Source: Corinectria fuckeliana (taxonomy: Eukaryota; Ascomycota; Sordariomycetes; Hypocreales; Nectriaceae). From it: DNA of 64,000 nt. The notes below the pieces were generated by a model. That model was not told the DNA's origin, did no database searches, and saw only the letters and a program-made list of their open reading frames with translations. Positions 1 through 12,097 of this stretch are shown here, in pieces. The stretch spans positions 62,001 to 126,000 of the forward strand of contig WPDH01000187.1 of the NCBI GenBank assembly GCA_019137255.1, read 5' to 3'. How positions within the stretch are numbered: position 1 is the first letter of the stretch; each line of letters opens with the position of its first letter. The translations under genes and the position numbers were made by a program.

Positions 1-660
1 AGTCCGTATAACCGCCCGGGCCTTTCATTACCCTGGTCATAAGCGAGACGCAGTTAGCGTCGCTGCTGGCCATCACGGGCGCCTTGGGCGAAGATGCTGC
101 AAGACGTTTGTTTCACATGACCCCTGGCCATCCGCTGCGCAGGTAATACATGGTGCTTCATCCTAAATCCTCCAAGACATTCACGACCACATCACGCGCT
201 TCAATCGTCGACACGCGGCCACGTACAAATATATCGCTTCGTGACTCGCCTCCACCTTCCCCTCGCCATTCCTGCGTCTCGACAAGAGCGACTGCCTGGA
301 AGCCAAAAACCAGAAACCCAAGCCGAAGGACCTGAAAGGAGCGTCGCATGGGATTATAATGCCTCAAGGCCTGACAGAAGCCATCAAAGTCCATAAGGGC
401 AGCTATCTGAGCAGCTGTCAGTAACCGCATCGGAGAGTTAGTGAGGGAGCCATCTCTTACACCAAGATCCAGAACTCGTGCTCTCGCTCTAAGAAAAATA
501 ATCGTCGCGTACCATGGACCTCATGAGTCGTAACAGGCTAACAAAGACGGGGCTGTCTGGTTGTCGTGTCCGTCAAAGGAAACCAAGCAAACGCAGAAAG
601 AAAAACCGACAAGGTTGAACAAAAAAGGTGAACGTAAAAGAAAGCAACCACGTCGCAAAA
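1..660. other. Intergenic, no supported gene
   Basis: Only short overlapping open frames are present, none with a recognisable motif or a plausible splice partner inside the window. It could hold the 3' flank of a neighbouring gene lying to the left. I see no RNA gene or repeat here. Confidence 0.5.
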
Positions 661-1326
661 CTATAAGATGCGATGCCTCCGCAGAATGTCCTCGTATACT
701 TCAATCTTCTCCGACTTGGCATCCAGGATGCTGATGAAGCCGTTGTATCGCTCTTGTAGCTCCTCGAACTTGGACTTCCAGAACCGGCGCTGGTTGCTCC
801 AATATTCAACTTCCTTGGTCAGCTCAACGACTCGCCGGTTGAGTCCTTGATCCACTTGTTTCGACAGCTCACGCAGTCTGTGCCTGAGGTCCGAATTCTC
901 GTCCTTGACATGCTGGTTCTCCTTTTCGAGCTTGGAAATTTTGTGCCGCAGCTTGGCAATCTCGCGATGGGCGTGGACCGAGGAGCCACTGGAGTTCTCG
1001 ATGGAGCAGCGGAGGGTCTGGTTCTCGGCTGTGAGAGTTGCGACCTGCTCCTGGAGTTGAGGCACAACGGCGTGGGTTAGGCGGTGAGCTTCGGCCTGGG
1101 CTATCGAGAGGTTCGCTCTGAGGGTATCGTTTTGAATGCTAAAGGCCTGGTTGGCTTCTTCTAAAGCTCGATTCCGCTCCGCCAGCGCCTTCCATTCCTC
1201 CCGACTGACAGTGTAATAATCGCATGCATGGCGGTGGGTATGATGCCCGTACGAACGGGAGCGCTTGATGGACACAAACTGCTGTCGGCCGTTGGGATCG
1301 GTCTCGACGAAGCAACGTCGGGACAT
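661..1326 (-). CDS. Coiled-coil protein of unknown function
   Basis: Single-exon gene of 221 residues starting at an ATG at 1326. The first 45 residues are basic and His/Tyr-rich (RSRSYGHHTHRHACDYY), as in a short conserved head. From about residue 45 to 215 the protein is almost entirely heptad-like, rich in Glu, Lys, Leu and Gln, predicting a long parallel coiled coil broken by a short Ser-Gly stretch near residue 113. There is no signal peptide or membrane segment. I do not recognise a catalytic domain. The composition suits a structural or adaptor role, for example at the cytoskeleton or a spindle/septum complex, but that is inference. The neighbours give no functional hint. The coding call rests on length, coherent amino-acid pattern and normal coding composition. 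Confidence 0.8.
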   Translation of the reverse strand: MSRRCFVETDPNGRQQFVSIKRSRSYGHHTHRHACDYYTVSREEWKALAERNRALEEANQAFSIQNDTLRANLSIAQAEAHRLTHAVVPQLQEQVATLTAENQTLRCSIENSSGSSVHAHREIAKLRHKISKLEKENQHVKDENSDLRHRLRELSKQVDQGLNRRVVELTKEVEYWSNQRRFWKSKFEELQERYNGFISILDAKSEKIEVYEDILRRHRIL

Positions 1327-3506
1327 ACGGAAAGGCTTTGAAGTATACGATGTGGTCGCTAATAGGATTGACGGGATCTGCGGCCCACCGTTGAAAGAAT
1401 TACCGCGGGTTGTTGCGAAGGGTCGAGGAGTTGATGGCTAGTGGCAACTCAAAGCTGGGTAGTTCCGAGTGATATGGTACGGAGACAAAGAGGAGAGATG
1501 GGACTGAAGGGAGACTCTATAAGCAAAGGTACCCGAGAAGTGGGATTTGAGTCGATCAAGTACTGAGTGGCCTCGGGAGCACCCTGTTCAAGTCTGGATA
1601 CCGATGACCTGAATGCTTGTCTCGGGACGGATCCGTCAGAAAAGAAGGATGGACGAAGAGGCACTAGACTAATGCAGGTGATCAAAGAAGGTGACGGGCA
1701 TTGTCCTCGCGAATGAGGAGGGCGGCCGTGGCTCGAGCGTGGGCGGGAGCCTCATTCTTAAAGGGCACGTAGAAGGACTCTTAGAACGCCTTTCCTCTAG
1801 GCACTCGCCTGGACGAGGCAGCCAGTTGCCACCGGGCCGGTAGGCAAAATGGACAAGCAACAAGCACGAGGCTGGGGCAGATGGCCTCGATAGTGGAACT
1901 GGGTGCTCGGGAAACCTGTCTTGGTTGTGGCTTGAATAGCCTGGAGCGAGGATGGGGGAACCAACAAGGCCAAATTGGGGGCCGGAAGAGAGTAAAAGTG
2001 TACGAAGCCCAAGGCGCAGGTCCGGGAGGGTGGGATGGAGAGGGCTGGAGTGTTGGCGGTTGAACTGCTGTGTGAGGTCCGGTGTGGTACTCATCGGCTC
2101 CACGAGGTGAAGTGGATGCAAGGCGCGCGTGGCCCTCGGTGTCTCATGAAAGGAGGTCATTCCGGGAGAGGGAGACGAGGAGGCAGACAGAGGCAGACAA
2201 AAGACAGGAAGGACAGGGAGTGTGTGTGTGTGTGGGGGGGGGGGGGATGGAGCAGTCTTGTCAAAGACAAAGAAAACGGCTTGTCTATTGCCGCCAGGTC
2301 GAAGCCGCTTGGCTGGTATGCGCTTCGTCTCGGCACGTAGACGCTTCAAATAGATGGCAGTTGCCCAGTCTAAGGTCTGCGCGTCAACGATTGCCGTACG
2401 CGGCTAATCGAATCCATCACCGATCGCCATCGCTGCCATGGTCCCGACTGGTTGACCAAGATTGGTTCGGCTGCGATGCAGGCCCTTCGGCAGAGCCCGC
2501 GCGGTGGGAGCGAACTACGAGGCCGTGCGTACTTGCGCCATGCGGCATGATTTGCGAGCGTGCGTGTGCATGTTTGCGTAGTGGATGGCAGACCTGGTTC
2601 CTGGGCGTCAGCGGGTTGCAACTGCGTACGCGTGGGTGTGATGGGCCGTGGTGTTGAATGCGAGTTCAATGAAGTCAAGCGACCTGCAGCGCCACCGTGC
2701 GCGGGGAGGCTGTCATGCGGACGGCGTACGGGGCTGTTGGGCGAGCCGCCAGCGTGTGAGCCAGGTACCTGCACAGTGTTAATTTAGTAGTCCCCGCTGT
2801 CGGATCACCCGCCAGATCGGCCACCTTAAGAAAAGTCCTCCCCTTCGATTCGATGAAACCTCCTGAACGGGACTTTTCACCACGGGACCCTTGCAGCGCC
2901 GGGCATGCACTGCCCGCCGGCCTGGGCCGATGACCTACATATGTCTCGCCTGGCAGGGCGATGCAAGGCAGCCGTTGACCTAAGCAAGGGGCTGATGATA
3001 GCTCTGGTCAGCCTCCTTGATGCTTGAATCCGCATACAGTAGTGGAGTCTGTGTCTATCTTGCTTATCTAGTCTACCTACTATGTACATAGCTGGTTGTT
3101 GTCATTGCTGTTGCTCTTGGGTGCTGTTCCTGGCATCATCAGTTGTCCCAGATGGAAAAACCCAGCACTTGTACGACTGCAACCGTAGCACGCCCTTGTA
3201 CCCAATGTCACCCAGCCATTACAAGGCCCATCTCTCAGCTTCAGCCTCGCTCTCCCTCCTTCGGTGTACAATCACAGGCTGCAGTTGCACAAAGGAATGC
3301 CGTACGTCGCCTCAGCCACCCCGACATAGTTCAGAGGGTGGCGGCCGTCTTCCTGCGTCTCACCGAAGTAAAACCGTCATTTCCTTGTTGGTAAAAGAGC
3401 CCCCAATATTCCAGGACTTCGTGATGCCTTCCAGGTGCCTCCCCACCCTCTCTCGCAGCCACCCACGACCATAGAAGGCATCCAAAGCCCCCAAGAAGCT
3501 TCCCGC
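1327..3506. other. Intergenic, no supported gene
   Basis: This is the upstream flank of the coiled-coil gene and the downstream flank of the Cys/His-repeat gene. Open frames here (up to 226 codons) are Pro/Ser- or Arg-rich, overlap on both strands and show no domain. A GT run followed by a G homopolymer lies at about 2221-2247. Confidence 0.5.
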
Positions 3507-5109
3507 TTACATCGTAATCCCCCACGCCGCCCACGGGCTTTCCCTCTCCCTGTCCCCCCCCCAACCATCCCGTCTCTCGCCACGACCCTCCCGTCTCTCG
3601 CCACGACCCTCCCGCTCCCTCTCCCTCAGCCGTCCTTCTCCCCACCCGGCCGTCCTCCGCCGACGCTCCGGGAGCCCGGCGCCGTCCCCTCGATACTCGT
3701 CGTCGCCATGTTCGAAACACCACGCCGTGTCCTCGGCGACCCGGTTGCAGCATCCGGCCCGGCCGCACGCGTGCCCGTCGCAGAACGGCCCCTCGACGTC
3801 CCGGGGAAAGCTGCTGCGTTGACAACCGGCGACTGACAGTCTTTTTGCTCGGTGGCTCCCGCAGTGCTCGAACGAGCGTGTCTGAGCATCGCTACATTCT
3901 CGGAGCTCGCAGTGATGACACTCGCAGTACCGCGGGCCTCGCTCGGCAACGCGGCCACACCTATTCCTGCCGTCAAGGCCGTGGTAAACATCGTAGTAGT
4001 CTGCTCGCTCGTTAGCAAAACCCGTAGCTTCATAGCCATGTCCGAATATGGACTCACCATCCTCGCTCGTAGCGAAAGCCGTCCCTCCCAAAGTCTGCCC
4101 TCGCCGCTCCCGCCCACCTTCAACCCGTCTCTGATGCCCTCCGCAATACCGGTTCGCCTCGGCCTCGGCCTCGCACGCATCGACTACGCACTCGTGGTAC
4201 GGGCAGTACTCCCTGCCGATGCGCCTCATCCAGCAGCCCCTGGTCTTGCAGCCGTGCTCCTTGCAGTACAGGCCCTTCGCCGACTCCCTACCCTTCGCGC
4301 AGCCCGGCTCGCCGCACGTGTGCTCCGGGCAATGCGCGCCCGCCTCGCGCTCGTTGCTGCAGTCGGAAAACTCGCAGTAGTGCGCGCCGCAGAAGGACGA
4401 CGGCAGGCCGTTCTCGCGGACGTGGCAGAAGCGTGCGCACTGGGGTTTTAGACACCGCCGGTGACGCTCGCAGAAGCGCCCCGGGGCGCCGGCGTTGCCG
4501 CCGAGGACGAGCGAGGTGCAGTGTGTGTCGCTGCATGTGTGTGCTCTGCAGAAAGAAGACGCCTGCTCTTTGGAGTTCCGGCAACTGTCGTGCTCGCAGC
4601 GGTGCTGGTTGCAGAACTGCAAGTCGTCGCCGTTCCGCCGCACGCGCCGGGAATCACAACCGGGATAAGTGCAGAGGTCTAAGTAGTTCCCGGCCGTCAG
4701 TTTTGTTAGGCCATGAAGTCTATGCGGGGTTGAACGTACGGAATTCTGTGCAGAAGTTGTACGCGGCCGAGCTCCCATCCTTCACGGTCATGTTGCACCT
4801 CATTCCGCCTTCGACCGCGGCACATTTCATATCTACATCCCGTTATTATCTGACTGTCTTGAGCAAAAAAGAACCTTTAGACTCACGCTCGCGGCAGAGC
4901 ACATCTCGAGGCAACTTGGCTACCGGACAAACCCTCCCGCCTTCAACTTGTCGACAAGCATGGTACCGGCAGAACTGGGAGACAACTCTCTGGCCGTCGA
5001 CCTTGAACTTGGTTGGCTGGTTGCGGCAGACCGTCCCGGGAGCTGCACACACAGGCTCCAAGTTGCAGGGAGGAAGGTGATGTTGATAGCGGCATGGGTT
5101 GGGTAGCAT
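3507..5109 (-). CDS. Cys/His-rich tandem-repeat protein, probable zinc binder
   Basis: Three exons by my reading: 5109-4887, 4832-4740 and 4678-3507, giving 495 residues. Introns are 54 and 61 nt with GTGAGT..TAG and GTACGT..TAG ends, and both junctions are phase 1. Joining them restores a continuous repeated pattern: a C-x(3-6)-C pair, a spacer, then F/YC-x(2)-H-x-C. At least ten such units run through roughly the first 400 residues. The last ~80 residues are a low-complexity Arg/Glu/Gly tail. The spacing of paired Cys and His suggests many small zinc-binding knuckles; partner and role are unknown. The middle exon is supported because it adds three Cys in register and keeps the frame open. 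An upstream exon cannot be excluded, since the frame stays open before the chosen ATG. I do not recognise a named family. Confidence 0.72.
3562..3612. repeat. 21-bp tandem repeat in coding tail
   Basis: A unit of the form CCCGTCTCTCGCCACGACCCT is repeated about 2.3 times. On the minus strand it encodes the Arg-Glu-Gly-rich tail of the Cys/His-repeat protein. Confidence 0.7.
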
Positions 5110-5917
5110 AGCTTGTTGGAGGGATTGGTTACCTAGTCCAGTCGGACAGTTGCGTTGGATAGTCTGGTACGTTATGGATCCAAAGGAAGCTGGCAATTGG
5201 GCCAGAAACGAGTGACAGGATGCCGTCTGGTCCCAGGACTTGGTTCAGAAAAGGTCTATCTTGACCGAGCGGCGGTCTTATAGTATAGTCTGGCAACTGG
5301 GTAGCGTTGGGACCTTGGTGACACTAGTTGACCTCCAATGGCACGTTAACACAAACCCTGGCGAATGAGACGTGACACAACGGCTGCTGGCAGGGCATTA
5401 TGGCGAGATGCATCAACCGGTGATTAGCACACGGATACTGACAGGACCTTCACAGGCAAACCCAGAACGAAGGGGGTTCCTTGAACATGATTATTACACC
5501 GGGCCTCTAAACTAGTCGTCCCTTCAGTCACTTAATTCTCGAGACCGTCGCGTTGCCATAATTTGATTATCTAACTGCAGTTATGCGCCTCGGCGAGCAT
5601 TGGGCCCGTCATACTCCTGAATTCGTGGTATCATTCCGTAGAAACAAACACTAGTACTTTTCGTTCGCCGCCGAACCTTCAATCCATGTAGGCCCCCTTG
5701 TACTACAGTCCCAATCGCTGAACCTCGGGGGCGAAAGTCTATAGATGGCCGCCCACGAGCCAACACCAGCTGGTATACAGGGCACTAATCTATAGTGCCG
5801 CCCCAGCTATTAATCCAAACCGAAGGAAACAAGTCTATTTGACGCACGTAAGGGAAAAGAGAGTGCGCCCTCCGGAGAAAATTCGCCGCTGTGCGACGGC
5901 ATATGCGCCGTCTTGTG
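5110..5917. other. Intergenic
   Basis: Upstream region of the Cys/His-repeat gene and 3' flank of the Tbf1-like gene. No open frame with a recognisable product. The frame upstream of 5109 stays open to about 5196 but offers no ATG. Confidence 0.5.
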
Positions 5918-8900
5918 TTACAGAGACTCAGCCACGGCCGCCTGGAGGCCTTGCAACAAGGCTGCCTCGGCGGCGTTGTCGTGCACGTCGCTTAGGGAAT
6001 CCAGGCTAGAGGCGTGCGAGATCATATGCGCAGGCTGAGCCTGCATTTGGGCGGGAGGAGCTTGGTAAGGAGACTGGGAATTGTGTTGGTGAGAATATTG
6101 TGTGTGATGAGGCTGTTGAGATTGGGCGGCCATGCTTGGAGTATGTTGTGGTGTTGGGGTATGATGCGGTGACGAGTGCTGGCTTTGTCCGACCGGCGTG
6201 GAGGACTGAGATCGGGCATGTGCAGCAGCCTGTGGTTGCACAGGAGTTGGCATAGCCAGCTGAGTCTGCTGCGACCGAGGCCGAGGCGCCTGAGGAGAGA
6301 GTTGTGACTGTGGGCGAGGGTGAGGTTGTGCCACTGATTGTAGTGCTTGTTGGGACGTGGCTAGCATCCCTGTTCGGGACTGTGGCAATGAGGATGCCGG
6401 GTATCCTGAAGTGATAGGCGAGGCGACGCCGTGTCCATTCGTCCCGTGATGAGACGCCGAACCATGCTGCGCGGAAGCGGCTTGTGCAGCGCTGGCGGCC
6501 TGGGCAGGTGTAATGACGCCGCCCACTCCGTTGGCAGAGTTTCCCGTGGTTCTACCATGGGGAGGGTTCTGCAACCCGCCAGCTAGGGTCATGATGCCTT
6601 GTATCCTGGCCTGCTCCTCTTCTGAATTCATCCTTGCTCGTTCCTCTGCTTCTTTCCTAGCAGCCTGGGTAGGGGCTCGGGTCTTGAGCTCGCCAGTGAC
6701 AGCCTGTAGGTAATACGGCATTTCTGAGTTGGTCTTGAGGAAGAACAGCTTGAGATTTCTGGCCTTGTCCTTCAGTTGAACTTGGGTTCGATCCTTGAGT
6801 ATATCGGATATGGTGCCGTTTTGACCGAACAGAGTCAGAATCTGGCTCCAATGAGGACCCTTAACCATATCCAGGCCAGCCATAAGAGCCTTTTCTTCTT
6901 CCTGCGTCCATGGTCGGCGGGTAGAGTGGAGGCCTTCTCTTCGAGTATGAGCCGACGACTTTGAAAGGGCCGCTTGGCGCGCCTTGTCATATAGTATGGC
7001 GCTGGGGAACGTCTGGTTGGGAGGCAGGTTCTCACCAGGCCCAGGAGGTGGGGGTTGAGGCTCAGGCACATGCTGCGTATATGAGTAGTACGGGTGTTGA
7101 GACTGGACCTGTTGTAGCTGGCTCAGATATGACTGAGCTGCCATGGTCTCGGCTGTGAGGGATGTCAGGTGTGCTCTTTGGGTCATCTCATCGTCGTACT
7201 CACTGGTACTTGTGGGCACAGTCGGCTGGTACGGCACTGGCGACAACCCGTGAAGTGTCGTCTTTACATAGTTTGAGGTGCTCTCAGCAACTAGTGCCTC
7301 CAACTCCTTATAGTCGGTCATCAAGTCCACCTTGCCATTCGTTTGCGGGGCTGGAGCTTCAGCCTTGGGAGGGCTCTCGGCGACCTCTACCGGGGGCTCG
7401 GTAGCTTCAGCCACGGGTGTTGGCGCAGGCGCAGGCGCAGGCGCAGGCGCAGGCGACGGTTCTGACGCAGGCGTATGTTCCTCCTCCGTCAAGCCAGCCA
7501 GGGCGTTTTGCACAAGGCCGGATGTGGTCTTTTCAAAGAACGACGAGAGATCGTCCAAGTCGAGGTCGGCATCACTCGGGGCATCAGGGAGAATATCCAG
7601 GGCCGTTTCCCCGCCGGTTGGCATGGAAAGACCCAATCTCCCCCCCAGCTCCGATACCGAGGCAACGCGGCCTTTCACATACGTGCTAAAGCTGCGTAGC
7701 AAGTCATCGGCAGGGTATTTTTTCTTCAGTGTAGCTACCAATATGTTAGAAACCTCGAGCTTGCAACGAGGGACGCAAAAATCTTACCAGCCTCCAAGTG
7801 CGCTTCGAGTTGCAGCGTCTGTCGTCGTGATCTAGCCGCGGAGATGAATTCTTGATCCACTGTTGTTAGTTCGAAGCCACCACGGAGACCACGCATCTCC
7901 TCTTCTAGTCCACCGAGGAAAACCTCGTTGAGAACCTGCTCAACCTGTTGATCCGGAGCTCTAACTAGTAGCGACTCGATGGCCAATTGGGTCTTGAGCA
8001 AAAGGTACAGGTCGACGATTTCTGTCCCTAGGTGGGATATTTGGTCTGGGAAAATGGCGTGGAAGTGTTGATGAGCCTCCTTGTACGATTTCAAATCACC
8101 GTCTAGCAACCACAGGCCGAACTGGGCCAGATTTGACAGCCCCAATATCGTGCGTGATTCGTCGTCCTGGAGATCGGCCTCAACGGAGGATAGGATGGAG
8201 CCAGTCGTGTATATTTGCTTGATCTGCTCGAAGGAGGTCTGTAGTTGTCGGAACGATTTCGCATGGTGAGAATCGGTTTCTCGGATGGGCTTTATTGAGT
8301 CGTCGAAGGATTGGGAAAAGATATTTAATATCGAGATGGCCTGTTCGCCGGGGTAAGCGCTTGGTGGTCGTGGTTGCGCCGTGGTTCCAACCTACCAAAT
8401 TCCCGAGCGCATTCCGGCTGGCATTGCGCAAATACTTTTGGGGGTCGGATATGAAGGATATGGGATTCAGGGGGAGAGAGTCTTCGGGCACAGGGAGTCC
8501 GTCGACGTCCATCGGGTCGGTGGTTGTGTGAGGGATGTCGGCATCCTGGGTGAACTGACTCACCAGGTCGCCGACGTTGGAGAGCGCATTCTGAACAAGC
8601 AAAGCGAGCCCATCTTCTAGCGACTCTTCGGCGCCGTGATCGTTGTCGAACTCGTTATCGTGCGTAGCATTGTTCTCACTCTTGACTCTCTTTGAGGGGT
8701 CGTGGCCGTTGGTCAAGGCCATGTCCTCGAATGGTCGCTTCGTCGCGGCCTGGAGGGCCAACTCTAGGTCTAACCCGTCGAGGATGTTGGGCTCTTGCTT
8801 GATGCCTATAGCCACGGCTGTCAGCGGGGACGCGCAAGGGCAACCTCGAACGAAGACGGTCCGAGTCGCGATCGGGGGCACCGCAGGTGGCGGGGGATGT

Positions 8901-8955
8901 ACGCACCCGTTGGCGACATGCCGGCGGCCAGGTCGGGCTGCGCAGGCTCAGCCAT
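5918..8955 (-). CDS. TBF1: Tbf1-type telobox Myb DNA-binding factor
   Basis: Four exons: 8955-8907, 8817-8396, 8340-7788 and 7734-5918, giving 946 residues; introns are 89, 55 and 53 nt. Residues about 158-345 (SQSFDDSIKPIRETDSHHAK, then a helical segment) match the TRF-homology dimerisation region of fungal Tbf1/Taz1-type proteins. Residues about 614-672 form a single Myb repeat (RRPWTQEEEKAL..HWSQI) ending in the telobox VQLKDKARNLK, the signature of TTAGGG-repeat binders. An Ala-Pro run lies near 436-449, and the C-terminal third is Gln/His/Pro/Ser-rich. Known family members bind TTAGGG repeats at telomeres, subtelomeres and some promoters. The junctions are supported by frame: exon 1 is only 49 nt, and the short acidic start plus exon 2 give a continuous protein. 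The symbol is assigned by domain architecture, not by alignment. Confidence 0.87.
7424..7456. repeat. GCAGGC hexamer microsatellite in coding sequence
   Basis: About five copies of a 6-bp unit encode an Ala-Pro run in the Tbf1-like protein on the minus strand. It is likely length-polymorphic. Confidence 0.8.
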
Positions 8956-10347
8956 GATGAAGGCTTCGTCAGGACATAAGCCAAGCACAGCAGGAGGGTC
9001 GATCCACGGGAAGGGCAATTCGGCGCAAGCAGCGGCGGCGACGGCGGCGACGGCGGCGGCAGCGGGCGTCGTCGTGAGGCGGGATGATGAGGTTCCGGGA
9101 GAAAATTTGCTGAGTCAGTCCGACCGACTGCCCTTATTTCTTGCCCCAAAAATCAGATGGCTGAGATACACAATCGACACAGCAAAACCGATCAAAATTT
9201 ATTGTCGGCCATCAAGCGCAAAATCGGGGTTGCTGATGATGTCTGTGGGTTTAGGGGGGCTGTTGTATGCTAATTCATTTGCCAAATTGTTATTTTCTGC
9301 TTGTCTAATGCCGTTGTTGCTATCTTGAACCAGGACAATGATTGCAAGCCTGCACGTGGTGCGAGTCTATGGGCGGTGGTCGGCGGATGTCAATGCCGAC
9401 GTGTTCCCAAAACGGCAATCGCTTTATAGCGTCCAAGACAATTGATGCAGCAGGATGTTTATTTTCACACCTAGAACAATGGTGTCGTATAGGTCTGGGA
9501 TTTGATACAGATGACGTAGGATGAAACCTGCGCTTCGAAACGTGCTGCAGATCCCGAAAATATTGTTCGTGATTCATTGCATGCAACACTTGTGGTGGTG
9601 GTGAAAGTCCTATAATAATTGAGAAATCGTCTGAATCCTACTAATAGGTGCAAAGGAAAGAGGAACCAAATTAGGTTCAAGTACTCCGTCATGATTTATG
9701 GTTTTGCAGCCGGGCATTGAAAATTTCCAAGCGGGATACTTGTTACGCTCTAGGCAGCCGTCATCCTGTACTTTCGTGAGTTGCATTTGGTGTTATACAT
9801 TAATCGCTTTTGTCCCATGGGCCATGGCTTCAGGCAGTAACGAGATGAGGTCGAAGAACAGATAACCAAACAAGCCATGGAATGACTTTTTGTTACTACG
9901 TACCAGCCCGTCCATGGGCATCGTTCTATGTCGTGATCATTGCCGTGATCAGTAATGTCATCCACACTGAGGGAATCTGCCCTCGTTCCAAATCCAACCA
10001 TCCAGCATTAGTACTGCCATCATTCACATGTTCGTCCATTATCGTCATTACATCCGCTATCCAGAGGGGTTTGTCCATATCCTGTATGTCGCATGCATCC
10101 ATCGGCCCAGGACATCCCAATGCCGCGTCCTAGACCCTAGCCATCCTTACTCCAGATGGTAGGCTTAATGGCAAGTCGTCCGTGTCGTCTGCCCCTCAAA
10201 TACATGTCCAGGAGGTGCATATATGAGGTCTAAGTGCGTGTGCGTAAAAAGTGAAGCGTTCCAGCCCGTTTGAACCGCGGGAAGGTGGGTATCTTGAGAA
10301 GAAAATTAAAAAGAAATCGAGACAAAAGAAAGACAGCCGATGTGGGT
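8956..10347. other. Intergenic
   Basis: Promoter side of the Tbf1-like gene and 3' side of the small secreted-protein gene. A GCG trinucleotide run lies at about 9030-9064. The right half is AT-richer. No supported gene. Confidence 0.5.
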
Positions 10348-10913
10348 TCACATGTAGACGGCGAAGAAGATCATGACGATGACGAGGGCGACGCTCATGC
10401 CGGTAATCTGTCGTCGACCTGACGCTGCGTTGCCGTTGTCGACGCCGTCAGTGGAAGTGGTCTTGGCCGAGGCGGAGGTTGATTCGTTGCCGATAAGGAA
10501 CCCGACGAGGCTGTTGGACGAGGCCAAATCAAGGAGGAGGCTGATGCCGACATGGGCAACGGCCCTGACGTTCAACGACGCAGGCTCGACATGAGAGAAG
10601 CCGGAGGCGCTCGAACCCATCTTCTCTACTAGCCGCGGCGAAGAGTCGTGCTTCTCTGGGGTGACAAGATGGTTCTGCGGGGGCACTTGCGATGCGATTC
10701 CTGGGCATGTCGTCAGTGCCAAGGACCGGGGGCAATTGCATGGGGACGAGACCAGGTGGACATACCGTTTGACACGAAGGCCGAGGCATCAGCAATGTGC
10801 AGCCTGTTGCCAGAGACGCGAACTGGCTCAACTGCGGTGGCGTGGGAGAGAAGTGCGGCGACACAAAGCAATGCGCTCATGCGCAGGGCTGCTGAGATTG
10901 AGATTGCGCGCAT
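10348..10913 (-). CDS. Small secreted protein, probably GPI-anchored
   Basis: Two exons: 10913-10766 and 10700-10348, giving 166 residues; the 65-nt intron has GTATGT..CAG ends and joins in phase 1. Residues 1-27 form a signal peptide: a charged start, a hydrophobic core (ALLCVAALL) and a likely cleavage after SHATA. The final 19 residues are a hydrophobic tail (MSVALVIVMIFFAVYM) preceded by small polar residues (DNGNAASG) and basic residues, as in GPI attachment signals. The middle is Ser/Thr/Asn-rich without a Cys framework. This fits a small cell-wall or plasma-membrane anchored protein; a type I membrane protein is the alternative. No known domain is recognised. The next 4 kb upstream holds no gene. 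Confidence 0.72.
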
Positions 10914-12079
10914 CGTTGGGGAGATGGATGCGACGAGGCGAGGCGAGGCGAGGTGAAGATTTGCTCGGGTCGTGGCGGCGTGTAAGTGCAAGTCGCGAGT
11001 CAGATCGGTAAGGCAGTTAAGCTTCAAGGAAAGCTCCGCAAGCAGTGTTCTTGTTTTCCAAGGTTGCGCGAAGTCCAGAAGAAGTAATCCGCGCCGTCGA
11101 TGGGGTCTCCAGCCCTCCCTGCTCAGCTCGGACGGACCTCGTCCAAATCGGAAACGACAGTTGAGAGACGGGCGACGATCGTGGAGGCAGTGGCCGTTTT
11201 GTAGTGGTTGTGCTTGCTGACGAGGCCGGGGCAATGCAGCCAATGCGCGGGACGAGCCCCCAAAAATCGAAACGAAAGGGGACGGCTTCGGCCGCGCAAG
11301 CAAAAGAAAGAAAAAAAAAATAGGCAGAGAGCTAACCCGGACGGAACTCTGCAGAGGGGGAGATGAGGGGGGGATGAAGTTTGGGGCAGGTCGACCAGAT
11401 CCCCTTTTCCCGTTCCTTTTTCTTTCCTTCTCGCGCTGGTGGAAGAGTGGAGCAAAGAGCAAGCACAGAGGAGGGAGAAGTAATGAAGTTCAGGCCAGAA
11501 CCAGAAGACACAGCGACAGGAGGAACCTGGCATGTAATAGATGATAAACGGGGGATCACTGTGTTGGTTGGTTGATCCACCATCTAAATAAAAAAGATGA
11601 CCCCCCTCGGCCCCTCCCAACTGCAATCCCTGGCTCCCTCCACGCGATGATGATGCAGAGCTGGCTGGATGGATCTAATTCTAGCTCAGAATCCAGGGAG
11701 GAAAGGCCGAGAGGAGGAGAGGCAACTACGCGCTAGCTCGCGACCTTAGCCTGGTTGGAACTTGGAAGCGTCCTTTTTCTTCTCCCGCTTGGAGGCTGCT
11801 GGGCCTTGTTGCGGCCTTGTTGTGGCTTCAGTGCCTTGATTGCAGGCTAGCCCGGTGGGTCAGGCTTCTCCCCCCCCCTCCCCGGCGCGCACGTCCGGTT
11901 TGATTGGCCTCGCCGAGTGTCAAGCCGGCCGGTTTTCCTGCTTTCAAGGTCGGAAGTGGCTGCCCATCAAAGATCGTGCATTGCTAGGCACCGAACCACA
12001 GAGCGCCCCGAGAATAAATAGCACCGCGGCTGAGTCTGCATGCATGGCGGTGCATCGCAAGAAGAGAAGACGCCGCAAA

Positions 12080-12097
12080 AGAGAGAGAGAGAGAGAG
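12080..12097. repeat. GA dinucleotide microsatellite
   Basis: An uninterrupted run of about nine GA units in non-coding sequence. Confidence 0.85.

Noticed and set aside
1669..2349. 226-codon minus-strand frame between the first two genes
   Set aside because: Low-complexity Pro/Ser/Arg composition, overlapping frames on both strands and no motif.
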